In this document: one piece after another, positions 35,924 through 42,991 of the stretch
How positions within the stretch are numbered: position 1 is the first letter of the stretch
Layout: each line of letters starts with the position of its first letter
Source of the DNA: Streptomyces rubradiris
GTDB lineage: Bacteria; Actinomycetota; Actinomycetes; Streptomycetales; Streptomycetaceae
Length of the DNA: 64,000 bases
Assembly: GCF_016860525.1 (NCBI RefSeq)
Contig: NZ_BNEA01000015.1
Location: 2,790,001 to 2,854,000 of the forward strand
Direction: 5' to 3'
The notes under the pieces: generated by a model
Told to the model about the DNA's origin: nothing
The model's input: only the letters and a program-made list of their open reading frames with translations
Database searches by the model: none
Program-made: the position numbers and the translations under genes

Positions 35924-37759
35924 TTAGACCTCGTACGGCTGGACGACGATGAAGTTGCCGGGCGCGCCCCGGAACTGGAGGTTGACGCTCTCGCCGGTGT
36001 CGCCCGGGTAGGCGTTGCGGCGCATGCGGACCTGGCTGGAGACGATCACCTGGGAGCCGGCCGACCAGGCGACGACGGCGTTGCAGTCGGCGAAGGTGGT
36101 CGGCGTGACCGGCAGCACCACGGGCGTGCCGTGCGTCTTGACGACGATCGTGCCGGTGCCCTGGAACTGCATCGTGAACAGCGCGCCGCCGGGGATGCCG
36201 TGGCCCTCGATCCGGCGGACCTCGTAGCTCAGGCTCTCGTCGAAAGCGAGGACGTTCTCCGCGGACACGCAGATCGCGTCGCCCTGGAGCTCGACGGGGT
36301 GCAGGTGGGCGGAGTTCTCGGCGAGGAAGACCTGGCCCTGGCCGGAACAGCGCATGAGCTGCATCTCCTGGCCGGTGGCGTTGCCCACGACGCGGCCCAT
36401 GAAACCGGCGCCCTTGTAGCCGAAGTCGACCTTGCCCTGGTAGAGCACCATGCTGCCCTGCCGGGCCAGCACCGGCTGCCCGCCGATGCCGAGGTCGACA
36501 CGGACGAGCGTCTGGTTCTGCTGCGTCCAGCGCTGACCGGTCGGCGTCTCCTTGAACACCTGGAGCGCGGCCGTCACCCCGGCACCGCCCTGGGGCGCGC
36601 CCTGCGGCACCTCGTAGGCGGCGGGTTGGCCGGGCGCCTGCCCGTAGCCCGGCGGCATGGGCGGGGCGGGCTGGCCACCGCCGCCGTAGGGGGCGGGCTG
36701 CCGGCCGTACCCGGGGGGCATCGGCGCGCTCGGCGGGCCGCCGTACGACGGCTGCTGGGGCGGCTGGCCGTAGGGCGCGGGAGCCGTGGGAGCGGGGGCC
36801 GTGGGGGCGGGAGTCACGGGCGCGGTCGGCGGGGGAACGGTACCGCCGGGCGGGGTCAGGGGGGCGACGACCGTGGGGGCGACGTGCACGTTCGGCTCGG
36901 GCGCCGGGGCCGGGGGTGGTGTGTGTCCGGGCGGCGGGGCGAAGCCCTGCGGGACGGGGGCGGGCTGCGGAGCCTGGGCGGGCGGCGCGGCCGGGGCGGG
37001 CGCGGGCTGCGGGGCAGGGGCGGGCGCGGGCTGCGGGGCAGGGGCGGGCGCGGGCTGCGGGGCAGGGGCGGGCTGCGGGGCAGGGGCGGGCGCGGGCTGC
37101 GGGGCTGCCTGGGCCGGCGGGGCGGCGAACGCGGGCGGCGTGGCCTGGGCGGGCGGGGCGAAGCCGGGGACCGCGCCGGACTGCGGTTGCTGCGGCTGCT
37201 GCGGCTGCTGCGGGACGGCGGGGGCCTCCTCCTCCAGCACCTCGCCGCCGAAGTTCTTCAGCAGCGCCTCCAGGCCGCCGTCGAAGCCCTGCCCGACCGC
37301 GGCGAACCGCCACCCGTCCTTGAAGTAGAAGTCCCCGAGCATCACGGCCCGCTCGGTGGAGAACTCGGAGCCGTCGAAGGAGTACCGCGCGACCTCCTCG
37401 CCGCCCGCCACGATGCGCAGGTATCCGGGGGTTATCTGCGACATCTGGCCGGCGCCGTCGATGGTCGCCGTGAAGGACAGCTTGCGTATCCGGGAGGGGA
37501 TCCGGTCGAGGGTGACCCGGAAGGACTCGGTGTCGCCCGCCTGCGCGCCCAGCAGCTGGATCGACTCCTCGGGCGACTTCGGCTGGTTGAAGAAGACGAA
37601 GTACCGGTCGTCCGAGAGCCGTTCGTCGGCGTCCAGGCCGAAGCAGCTGATGTCGAAGGTCAGACCGGGAGCCGAGATCTGCACGCCTACGTACAGATCC
37701 GTGCCCAGCGTGAGGTCACTGATCCTGGCCTTGTGGCCGCGTTGGAATTCCCTGGCCAT
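35924..37759 (-). CDS. TerD-AIM24 fusion protein
   Basis: 611 aa in three parts. Residues 1 to about 185 are a TerD domain (calcium-binding tellurite-resistance/stress fold) with LTLGTDLYVGVQISAPG, ISCFGLDADERLSDDRYFVFFNQ and a late YFKDGWRFAAVGQGF. Residues about 186-395 are a Pro/Ala/Gln linker with PAPAPQ-type repeats. Residues about 400-611 are an AIM24 domain with MVLYQGKVDFGYKG and GQGQVFLAENSAHLH. TerD proteins bind calcium in ter/tellurite and other stress systems. No other ter genes are seen here. First gene of the operon with the two AIM24 genes. Confidence 0.9.
   Translation of the reverse strand: MAREFQRGHKARISDLTLGTDLYVGVQISAPGLTFDISCFGLDADERLSDDRYFVFFNQPKSPEESIQLLGAQAGDTESFRVTLDRIPSRIRKLSFTATIDGAGQMSQITPGYLRIVAGGEEVARYSFDGSEFSTERAVMLGDFYFKDGWRFAAVGQGFDGGLEALLKNFGGEVLEEEAPAVPQQPQQPQQPQSGAVPGFAPPAQATPPAFAAPPAQAAPQPAPAPAPQPAPAPQPAPAPAPQPAPAPAPQPAPAPAAPPAQAPQPAPVPQGFAPPPGHTPPPAPAPEPNVHVAPTVVAPLTPPGGTVPPPTAPVTPAPTAPAPTAPAPYGQPPQQPSYGGPPSAPMPPGYGRQPAPYGGGGQPAPPMPPGYGQAPGQPAAYEVPQGAPQGGAGVTAALQVFKETPTGQRWTQQNQTLVRVDLGIGGQPVLARQGSMVLYQGKVDFGYKGAGFMGRVVGNATGQEMQLMRCSGQGQVFLAENSAHLHPVELQGDAICVSAENVLAFDESLSYEVRRIEGHGIPGGALFTMQFQGTGTIVVKTHGTPVVLPVTPTTFADCNAVVAWSAGSQVIVSSQVRMRRNAYPGDTGESVNLQFRGAPGNFIVVQPYEV
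36985..37110. repeat. Proline/alanine-coding tandem DNA repeats
   Basis: Units of GGGGCAGGGGCGGGCGCGGGCT type recur four or more times and code the PAPAPQ linker of the TerD-AIM24 protein. The repeats are in frame, so copy number changes would only alter linker length. Confidence 0.75.
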
Positions 37760-37978
37760 GCGTTACGACCGTCCCCCATCCCGAGTGTGAGTGCGTCGCG
37801 CCAGGCTAACGGCAAAGACCGACAGCGCCGCCGAAGGGTCCTGGTCGGTACAGAGCCGGTACACGATCACACCCGACCGCGGACACTCCGGGGTCGGAGA
37901 CGGGGCGGGGACACGGAGCCGCCGGGGTGGCCGGCACGTCGGGAACGTCAGCACGCAGGGGCGCCGGCGGTCAGGGCG

Positions 37979-38587
37979 TCAGGCGTCGTTCCGTTCGCCG
38001 CGCGCGCCCGGCACATGCGGCAGCCGTGCGGCGGCGACGACCCCTTCGAGATAGCCGCGCGCCCGCTCGGTCCGCGGATAGGCCTCCAGCAGCCGCCAGA
38101 AGTCGGGGCCGTGCCCGGGGACCAGCAGATGGGCCAGCTCGTGGCAGAGCACGTAGTCCACGACGTACTCCGGCATCCCCTGGAGCCGGTGCGAGAGCCG
38201 GATGCTGCCCTCGGCGGGGGTGCACGAACCCCAGCGGGTGTTCTGGTTGGTGACCCAGCGCACGGAGGCGGGCCGGGCGCGGCCGGCGAAGTACTGGTCC
38301 GACAGCCGCTCGGCGCGCTCGGCCAGCTCGGCGTCGCCCAGCACCTTCCTGCTCTCCTGGGCGGCGAGTTTGTCGAGCATGACGGTCACCCAGCGCTGCT
38401 CCTCCGCCTTGGACATCCGGGCGGGGATCAGTACGACGGTGCGATCGCCCTCGCGGTACGCGGAGACCGTGCGACGGCGCCGGGCGCTCCTGCGGACCTC
38501 GATCGCGCTCGCCCCCGGGCCGCCGGGCGGCTGGGTCGTCGTGCTGCGCTGTGGTTCACCGGCGCGGTACAGAGGGTCGGCGGGCAC
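37979..38587 (-). CDS. YgjP/WLM-type M48-like metallopeptidase (DUF45)
   Basis: A 202-aa soluble protein with a single-domain zincin signature: CHELAHLLVPGHGPDFW (HExxH plus a downstream His/Phe/Trp), preceded by SVRWVTNQNTRWGSCTP, which is diagnostic for the YgjP/DUF45 family. The N terminus is Gly/Arg-rich. Function of the family is uncertain. It lies 219 bases upstream of, and in the same direction as, the TerD-AIM24 operon. Confidence 0.88.
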   Translation of the reverse strand: MPADPLYRAGEPQRSTTTQPPGGPGASAIEVRRSARRRRTVSAYREGDRTVVLIPARMSKAEEQRWVTVMLDKLAAQESRKVLGDAELAERAERLSDQYFAGRARPASVRWVTNQNTRWGSCTPAEGSIRLSHRLQGMPEYVVDYVLCHELAHLLVPGHGPDFWRLLEAYPRTERARGYLEGVVAAARLPHVPGARGERNDA

Positions 38588-38916
38588 GCCCCGACGTTAC
38601 CCGGTGGGCGAGGGCAAAGTCCCGGCTCCGGAAGGGTTCGCCGCCGATCCCCCACCATGTGTTTGATTCGTACGATCGCTCCGCCGATCTTGTTTGCCCA
38701 TGTTCATCCCACTGTCGACCGGCGACGCGCCCGATTTGTACGACTAACTCGTCCGCCTGTGGATAACTTCCGGCGCCCGGCGGCGGGCCGGGGCATGCTG
38801 GCAGGCGTCGGCGGATCGTGACCGGTTCCACCGGCGAAGGCGCGGTCCGCGTCTCCCTTCCGCTCTTCAGCCACTTTTCCGGTTCTGAGCCTTTTCGACG
38901 GGTACGGGGGTCTGAC
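38588..38916. other. Intergenic region with DnaA-box-like 9-mer
   Basis: 328 bases between divergent genes. On the minus strand TTATCCACA (38758-38766) is identical to the E. coli DnaA box consensus. The region is otherwise AT-richer than its surroundings (for example TGTTTGATTCGTACGATCG at about 38660-38680) and holds no visible ORF or clear promoter hexamers. Confidence 0.5.
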
Positions 38917-40131
38917 ATGCATCCGATGGTGAAGCCCGCGCTGCGGCGCGGCTGGCGTGACCGCGGCACCGTGCAGTTCGGGATGACCCCGGCGCACGCG
39001 GTGACGCTGGGCCCGGTGGACCCGGCGACGGAGGGCCTGCTGAAGCTGCTCGACGGCACCCGCGGGCTGGCCTCGCTGCGCGCGGAGAGCAGCCGGGCGG
39101 GCCTGCCGGCCGCCCGGGTCGACACCCTGGTGGCCCGGCTCACCCGGGCGGGCCTCGTCGACGACGCCCGCGGCGGCGGTCCGGCCGCGCACGCGCTGCG
39201 GGAGAAACCGGACGTCCTCGACCGGCTGCGCCCCGACCTGGCCTCGCTGTCCCTCGTCACTCCCGAGCCGGGCGGCGCACCGGCCCGGCTCGCCGCCCGG
39301 CGCGCGCTGCGGGTCCGGGTGCTCGGCGCGGGCCGGGTCGGCGCCCTGCTGGCGTCGGTGCTGGCGGGCGCCGGCGTGGGCGAGATCGACGTGCACGACG
39401 TGGGCCGCGTGGAGCCGTGGGACCTGGCGCCGGGCGGGCTGACCGCCGAGTCGCTCGGCGACCGCCGCGACGCGGCGGCGCGGGCCGCCGTCCGCCGCGC
39501 CGCACCCGAGCGCCCGCCGCGCCATGCCCACCGCCCCGGGTCGGGCGCCGGGGACCCGGGCTTCTCCCTGGTGATCCTCGCGCCCCGGGAGGACATCGCC
39601 GTGCACGCCCCGGACCCGCGCGCCGCCGAACCGCTCCTCGCCTCCGGCACACCCCATCTGTACGCCGGTGTGGTGGAGGGCACGGGCGTCGTCGGGCCGC
39701 TGGTCCTGCCCGGCGAGTCGGGCTGCGCCGGGTGTCTGGACCTGGACCGCCGGGACCGTGACCCGGTCTGGCCCCGGTTGGTCACCCAGTGGCGTTCCGG
39801 CCGGGTCCGCCGGGTCGGGGCCTGCGATCTGGCCCTGGCCACGACGGTGGCCGGGCTCGCCGCGGCCCATGCCCTGGCCTTCCTCGACGGGCGGTCACCG
39901 GCCGGCGCGGGCACCCGCTGGGAGGTCTGTCTGCCCGGTCTGGACTGGCGCACCCGCCCGGTCCGGCCGCATCCGGAGTGCGGCTGCGGGGCGGCGAGGA
40001 GAAGTAAACGGGAGCGCTCCTCAACCGACGGCGGGCGGCGCGAGACAATGGCGGTGCAACGGCCGTCGACGGAGCGACAACGCCAAGCAGGCGCGGCACG
40101 GCCGACTGGGACCTGGAGGGCGCATGTCTGA
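38917..40131 (+). CDS. ThiF/E1-like protein (cyclodehydratase-partner type)
   Basis: A 404-aa ThiF-superfamily member. An N-terminal region with an alpha-helical segment (about 1-115, winged-helix-like) is followed by a Rossmann part (VRVLGAGRVGALLASVLAGAGVGEIDVHDVG). A CAGCLDLDRRDRD segment and a late PECGCG form CxxC-type metal pairs. Related proteins bind precursor leader peptides in thiazole/oxazole RiPP pathways, but no precursor or YcaO gene is visible here. The last 40 residues are basic and low complexity. Its stop overlaps the next gene by eight bases. Confidence 0.75.
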   Translation: MHPMVKPALRRGWRDRGTVQFGMTPAHAVTLGPVDPATEGLLKLLDGTRGLASLRAESSRAGLPAARVDTLVARLTRAGLVDDARGGGPAAHALREKPDVLDRLRPDLASLSLVTPEPGGAPARLAARRALRVRVLGAGRVGALLASVLAGAGVGEIDVHDVGRVEPWDLAPGGLTAESLGDRRDAAARAAVRRAAPERPPRHAHRPGSGAGDPGFSLVILAPREDIAVHAPDPRAAEPLLASGTPHLYAGVVEGTGVVGPLVLPGESGCAGCLDLDRRDRDPVWPRLVTQWRSGRVRRVGACDLALATTVAGLAAAHALAFLDGRSPAGAGTRWEVCLPGLDWRTRPVRPHPECGCGAARRSKRERSSTDGGRRETMAVQRPSTERQRQAGAARPTGTWRAHV

Positions 40132-41506
40132 TCTTCCCCGGAAGGCGGTCACCCGTACCGCCAAGCTCGCCGCGCTCCCGCTCGGCTTCGCCGGCCGGGC
40201 GACCTGGGGGCTGGGCAAGCGGATCGTGGGCGAGTCCGCGGAGCTGGTCGGCCGCGAGCTGCAACAGCGCACGGCGGAGCAGCTGTTCAAGGTGCTCGGC
40301 GAGCTGAAGGGCGGTGCGATGAAGTTCGGGCAGGCCCTGTCCGTCTTCGAGTCGGCGCTGCCGGAGGAGGTCGCCGGCCCCTACCGGGCCGCCCTGACCA
40401 AGCTCCAGGAGGCCGCCCCGCCCATGCCGACCCGCACGGTGCACGCGGTGCTCGAGGAGCGGCTGGGCCCTGACTGGCGGGAGCTGTTCGAGGAGTTCGA
40501 GGACAAGCCGGCCGCCGCGGCCTCGATCGGCCAGGTGCACCGGGCGGTGTGGCACGACGGCCGCGAGGTGGCGGTCAAGGTGCAGTACCCGGGCGCCGGT
40601 GAGGCCCTCCTGTCCGATCTCGGCCAACTGAGCCGGTTCGCCCGGCTGTTGGGCCCGCTCATCCCGGGCATGGACATCAAGCCGCTGATCGCGGAGCTGC
40701 GGGACCGGGTCTCCGAGGAACTGGACTACGGCTTGGAGGCCGAGGCCCAGGCCGTGCACGCGGAGGAGTTCGCCGGTGACCCGGACGTGGTCGTCCCGGC
40801 GGTGGTGCACCAGTGCGAGCAGGTCCTGGTGACCAAGTGGATCGACGGCATCCCGCTGTCGGAGATCATCGCGGACGGCACCGAGGAACAGCGCGACCGG
40901 GCCGGTCAGCTGCTGGCCCGCTTCCTCTTCTCGGGCCCGGCGCGCACCGGCCTGCTGCACGCCGATCCGCATCCGGGCAACTTCCGGCTGCTGCCCGGCG
41001 GTCCCGGCGGGGAGGACGACTGGCGCCTGGGCGTGCTGGACTTCGGCACGGTCGACCGGCTCCCCGGCGGCCTGCCGACCCCGATCGGCGTCTCCCTGCG
41101 CATGACCCTGGACGGCGAGGCGGAGACGGTCTACGAACTGCTCTGCGCGGAGGGGTTCGTGAAGGAGACCATCGAGCTGGACCCGGAAGCGGTCCTGGAC
41201 TATCTGCTGCCGATCATCGAGCCGGCCCGGGTGGACGCGTTCACCTTCACCCGTTCCTGGATGCGCAGCCAGGCCGCCCGCATCGCCGACCCACGCTCCC
41301 CCGCCTACCAGCTCGGCAAGCGGCTCAATCTGCCGCCGGCCTATCTGCTGATACACCGGGTGACCCTCAGCACCATCGGGGTCCTGTGCCAGCTGGGCGC
41401 CACGGTCCGGCTGCGGGACGAACTGGAGGAATGGCTGCCGGGCTTCGTGACCGGCGCGGCCGAGGCCGCCGGCCCGGACGAGGAGGAGTCCGCGGCGGGG
41501 GCGTGA
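40124..41506 (+). CDS. ABC1/UbiB family atypical kinase-like protein
   Basis: 460 aa. Signature motifs of the ABC1/UbiB/ADCK family: KxGQ (MKFGQ, 67-70), an A-rich phosphate loop (PAAAASIGQV) in place of the glycine loop, AVKVQYPG with the ATP lysine, HADPHPGNFRL catalytic loop and VLDFG. Family members act in ubiquinone/menaquinone and other lipid metabolism. No quinone genes are adjacent. Starts inside the end of the ThiF-like gene (8-base overlap), so the two are likely translated together. Confidence 0.93.
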   Translation: MSDLPRKAVTRTAKLAALPLGFAGRATWGLGKRIVGESAELVGRELQQRTAEQLFKVLGELKGGAMKFGQALSVFESALPEEVAGPYRAALTKLQEAAPPMPTRTVHAVLEERLGPDWRELFEEFEDKPAAAASIGQVHRAVWHDGREVAVKVQYPGAGEALLSDLGQLSRFARLLGPLIPGMDIKPLIAELRDRVSEELDYGLEAEAQAVHAEEFAGDPDVVVPAVVHQCEQVLVTKWIDGIPLSEIIADGTEEQRDRAGQLLARFLFSGPARTGLLHADPHPGNFRLLPGGPGGEDDWRLGVLDFGTVDRLPGGLPTPIGVSLRMTLDGEAETVYELLCAEGFVKETIELDPEAVLDYLLPIIEPARVDAFTFTRSWMRSQAARIADPRSPAYQLGKRLNLPPAYLLIHRVTLSTIGVLCQLGATVRLRDELEEWLPGFVTGAAEAAGPDEEESAAGA

Positions 41507-41556
41507 TCCGGCGCGCCCCGGGCTTGGGAGCGGCCTTGCCGTCGGGGCGCAACGCG

Positions 41557-41596
41557 CCGCGGGGGCCGGTCCGTTCGGCCGGACCGGCCCCCGCGG
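41557..41596 (+). terminator. Hairpin terminator after the ABC1 gene
   Basis: A perfect 17-bp stem (41557-41573 with 41580-41596) and a 6-base TTCGGC loop, between the ABC1 gene and the convergent wblC-linked small gene. Confidence 0.8.
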
Positions 41597-41644
41597 GGAG
41601 CTTCGCCTCCCGGGTCCGGGAGGCCACCGCTGCTCAGGTGTTCA

Positions 41645-41968
41645 TCACTGCATGACGGCCATGGCGAGCGCGCGGCGCGCGCGCAGCGAGGCGCGCTCGG
41701 CCCGGCGCTGCATCCGCTGGGCGACCGCCAGGCGCATGGCCCGGCGTTCCCGTACGGCGTCATGAAGCCGGTCGTGCATATGCGCGCGAGCCAGGGCTTC
41801 TTGCATGAGTTGCATCTCACGGTTCCTGTTCTGGCGCGCTTCGGTCGCGCCGGTGTTGGTGGAGTCTGGGATCGCGGAGCCGGCGGGCTCGCTGGTGGAC
41901 GGCTTCATCGGGGCCTGCTTCTTGGGGTCGTGCGTGAGGGGGCGATCGATTGTTCCTGCGGTGTTCAT
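41645..41968 (-). CDS. Basic small protein coupled to wblC
   Basis: A 107-aa protein. The N-terminal 45 residues are polar and disordered-looking. The C-terminal 60 residues are Arg/Ala/Met-rich (QLMQEALARAHMHDRLHDAV, then MRLAVAQRMQRRAERASLRARR) and predicted helical and strongly basic. It contains no Cys and no known domain. Its ATG overlaps the wblC stop (ATGA), so it should be made whenever WblC is. Function unknown; RNA or ribosome binding is only a guess from the charge. Confidence 0.75.
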   Translation of the reverse strand: MNTAGTIDRPLTHDPKKQAPMKPSTSEPAGSAIPDSTNTGATEARQNRNREMQLMQEALARAHMHDRLHDAVRERRAMRLAVAQRMQRRAERASLRARRALAMAVMQ

Positions 41969-42333
41969 GCCGTGACCGGGTTCTTCCGCGGGCGGCCACG
42001 CGGCCGCTTCCGGGCGACGACGACACCCTGGACGAACAGCTCGCCACCCCAGACGCCCCAGGGCTCGCGCCGCTCCTTGGCTCCGGCGAGGCAGGCCTCG
42101 ATCAGCGGGCAGGTGCGGCACAGGGACTTGGCGTACTCCACGTCCGCGGGCGACTCGGCGAAGAAGACCTCCGGGTCGTAGGAGCGGCAGGGAACGGCTA
42201 CGCCGAGGTTCTCGATGGCGTCGTCGAGCGCGGTGAGCGCGGTGAGGGGGGTCAAGGTGGAGTCCTCCGTGAGGCCGGGCGGGGGGATCGTTTGCGAAGG
42301 CGGTACGGACGGGGCGTGCGCTTCGAGTTGCAC
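41965..42333 (-). CDS. wblC: WhiB-like iron-sulfur regulator WblC (WhiB7 type)
   Basis: A 122-aa transcriptional activator of intrinsic antibiotic resistance. Four cluster cysteines (C49, C72, C75, C81), the GVWGG turn (93-97) and a C-terminal AT-hook R-G-R-P-R-K (112-117) identify the WhiB7 subclass, which acts with the housekeeping sigma factor at promoters with an AT-rich stretch by the -35. GTG 42333 has a GAGGAAG ribosome binding site seven bases upstream. A long leader with an upstream ORF and an attenuator precedes it (see the neighbouring entries). Confidence 0.96.
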   Translation of the reverse strand: MQLEAHAPSVPPSQTIPPPGLTEDSTLTPLTALTALDDAIENLGVAVPCRSYDPEVFFAESPADVEYAKSLCRTCPLIEACLAGAKERREPWGVWGGELFVQGVVVARKRPRGRPRKNPVTA

Positions 42334-42449
42334 GATTGGTCTTCCTCGTCTGTTCGGTCCGGCCGGTTGACCGGGTGTCGGCTTGGTACCGGGTTCTTTT
42401 CTTGTCCCGAGGCCCCTTCGCTCCGCTGTCCCGTTCGGGACAAACAGAA

Positions 42450-42482
42450 GGGCCGCGGATCCCGGATGGGGTTCCGCGGCCC
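42450..42482 (-). terminator. Attenuator hairpin in the wblC leader
   Basis: A perfect 10-bp outer stem (42450-42459 with 42473-42482; 11 bp with the flanking A-T) with an inner CCC/GGG pairing, followed on the minus strand by TTCTGTTTG. This is a Rho-independent terminator shape placed between the upstream ORF and wblC. A GTCCC-GAAC-GGGAC hairpin follows within 25 bases and may be part of the switch. Confidence 0.75.
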
Positions 42483-42506
42483 TGAAGGCGCCGGCCTGAT
42501 CGGCGA

Positions 42507-42827
42507 TCAGGCTGGATCACTCCAGGGTTCTGGCCCACGGAAGGCCCACATCAGGTGGTGCTGCGTCGTCTGCTTCCGGAATCCGGCACCGGCCGCCGCA
42601 AAGGCATAGGCGTGCGCCTGTGCCGCTGCCGCTTCCAGTGCCTTGCTCGGTCGCTCATCGCGCTCACGGACGGGAAGACCCGCGAGGGCAACGGAGGACG
42701 CCGGACGCACGGCGGAGATGCCGGACAGACCGGTGCCCTGGTTCGAGGCGCCGAGCATGCACGTGGAGACGGTCGAGCGATCGGTCAGTTTGGCCGCGCT
42801 GATGGTGCTGAAGTTGATGCTGATCAC
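42507..42827 (-). CDS. wblC leader ORF (106 aa)
   Basis: An upstream open reading frame in the wblC leader. GTG 42827 has a GGAGGCGAG ribosome binding site at good spacing. The product (MISINFSTISAAKLTDR at the start; AHAYAFAAAGAGFRKQTTQ later) shows no conserved domain. It ends 24 bases before the attenuator hairpin on the minus strand. Such an arrangement fits translation-dependent control of whiB7/wblC, in which ribosome stalling or poor translation of the leader ORF would let transcription continue. Its length is greater than a classic leader peptide. Confidence 0.6.
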   Translation of the reverse strand: MISINFSTISAAKLTDRSTVSTCMLGASNQGTGLSGISAVRPASSVALAGLPVRERDERPSKALEAAAAQAHAYAFAAAGAGFRKQTTQHHLMWAFRGPEPWSDPA

Positions 42828-42938
42828 TGGACTCGCCTCCTCTCGGCGTCTCAGGGACTGGAGTGAACCAGTCCGCTCGGATATGCAAGTACAACACGGA
42901 ACCGGGGCCTTCGAGAAGGCCGCTGCTTCCGTGCCTAG

Positions 42939-42978
42939 AACCTATGGGGATTGCCGGGGCATGCGCAAACTATTTTTT
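42939..42978 (-). promoter_or_regulatory. WhiB7-type promoter for wblC
   Basis: Minus strand: AAAAAA (42978-42973), then -35-like TTGCGC (42968-42963), 18 bases, then -10-like TAGGTT (42944-42939). An AT-rich block just upstream of the -35 is the known WhiB7 target arrangement and implies autoactivation. Transcription would start near 42931, giving a leader of about 600 bases. Confidence 0.6.
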
Positions 42979-42991
42979 CGACGAGTTCCCC

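Noticed and set aside
36778..37328. Glycine/alanine-rich forward-strand reading frame
   Set aside because: It is the antisense of the Pro/Ala linker of TerD-AIM24, with the low-complexity composition expected of such a shadow.
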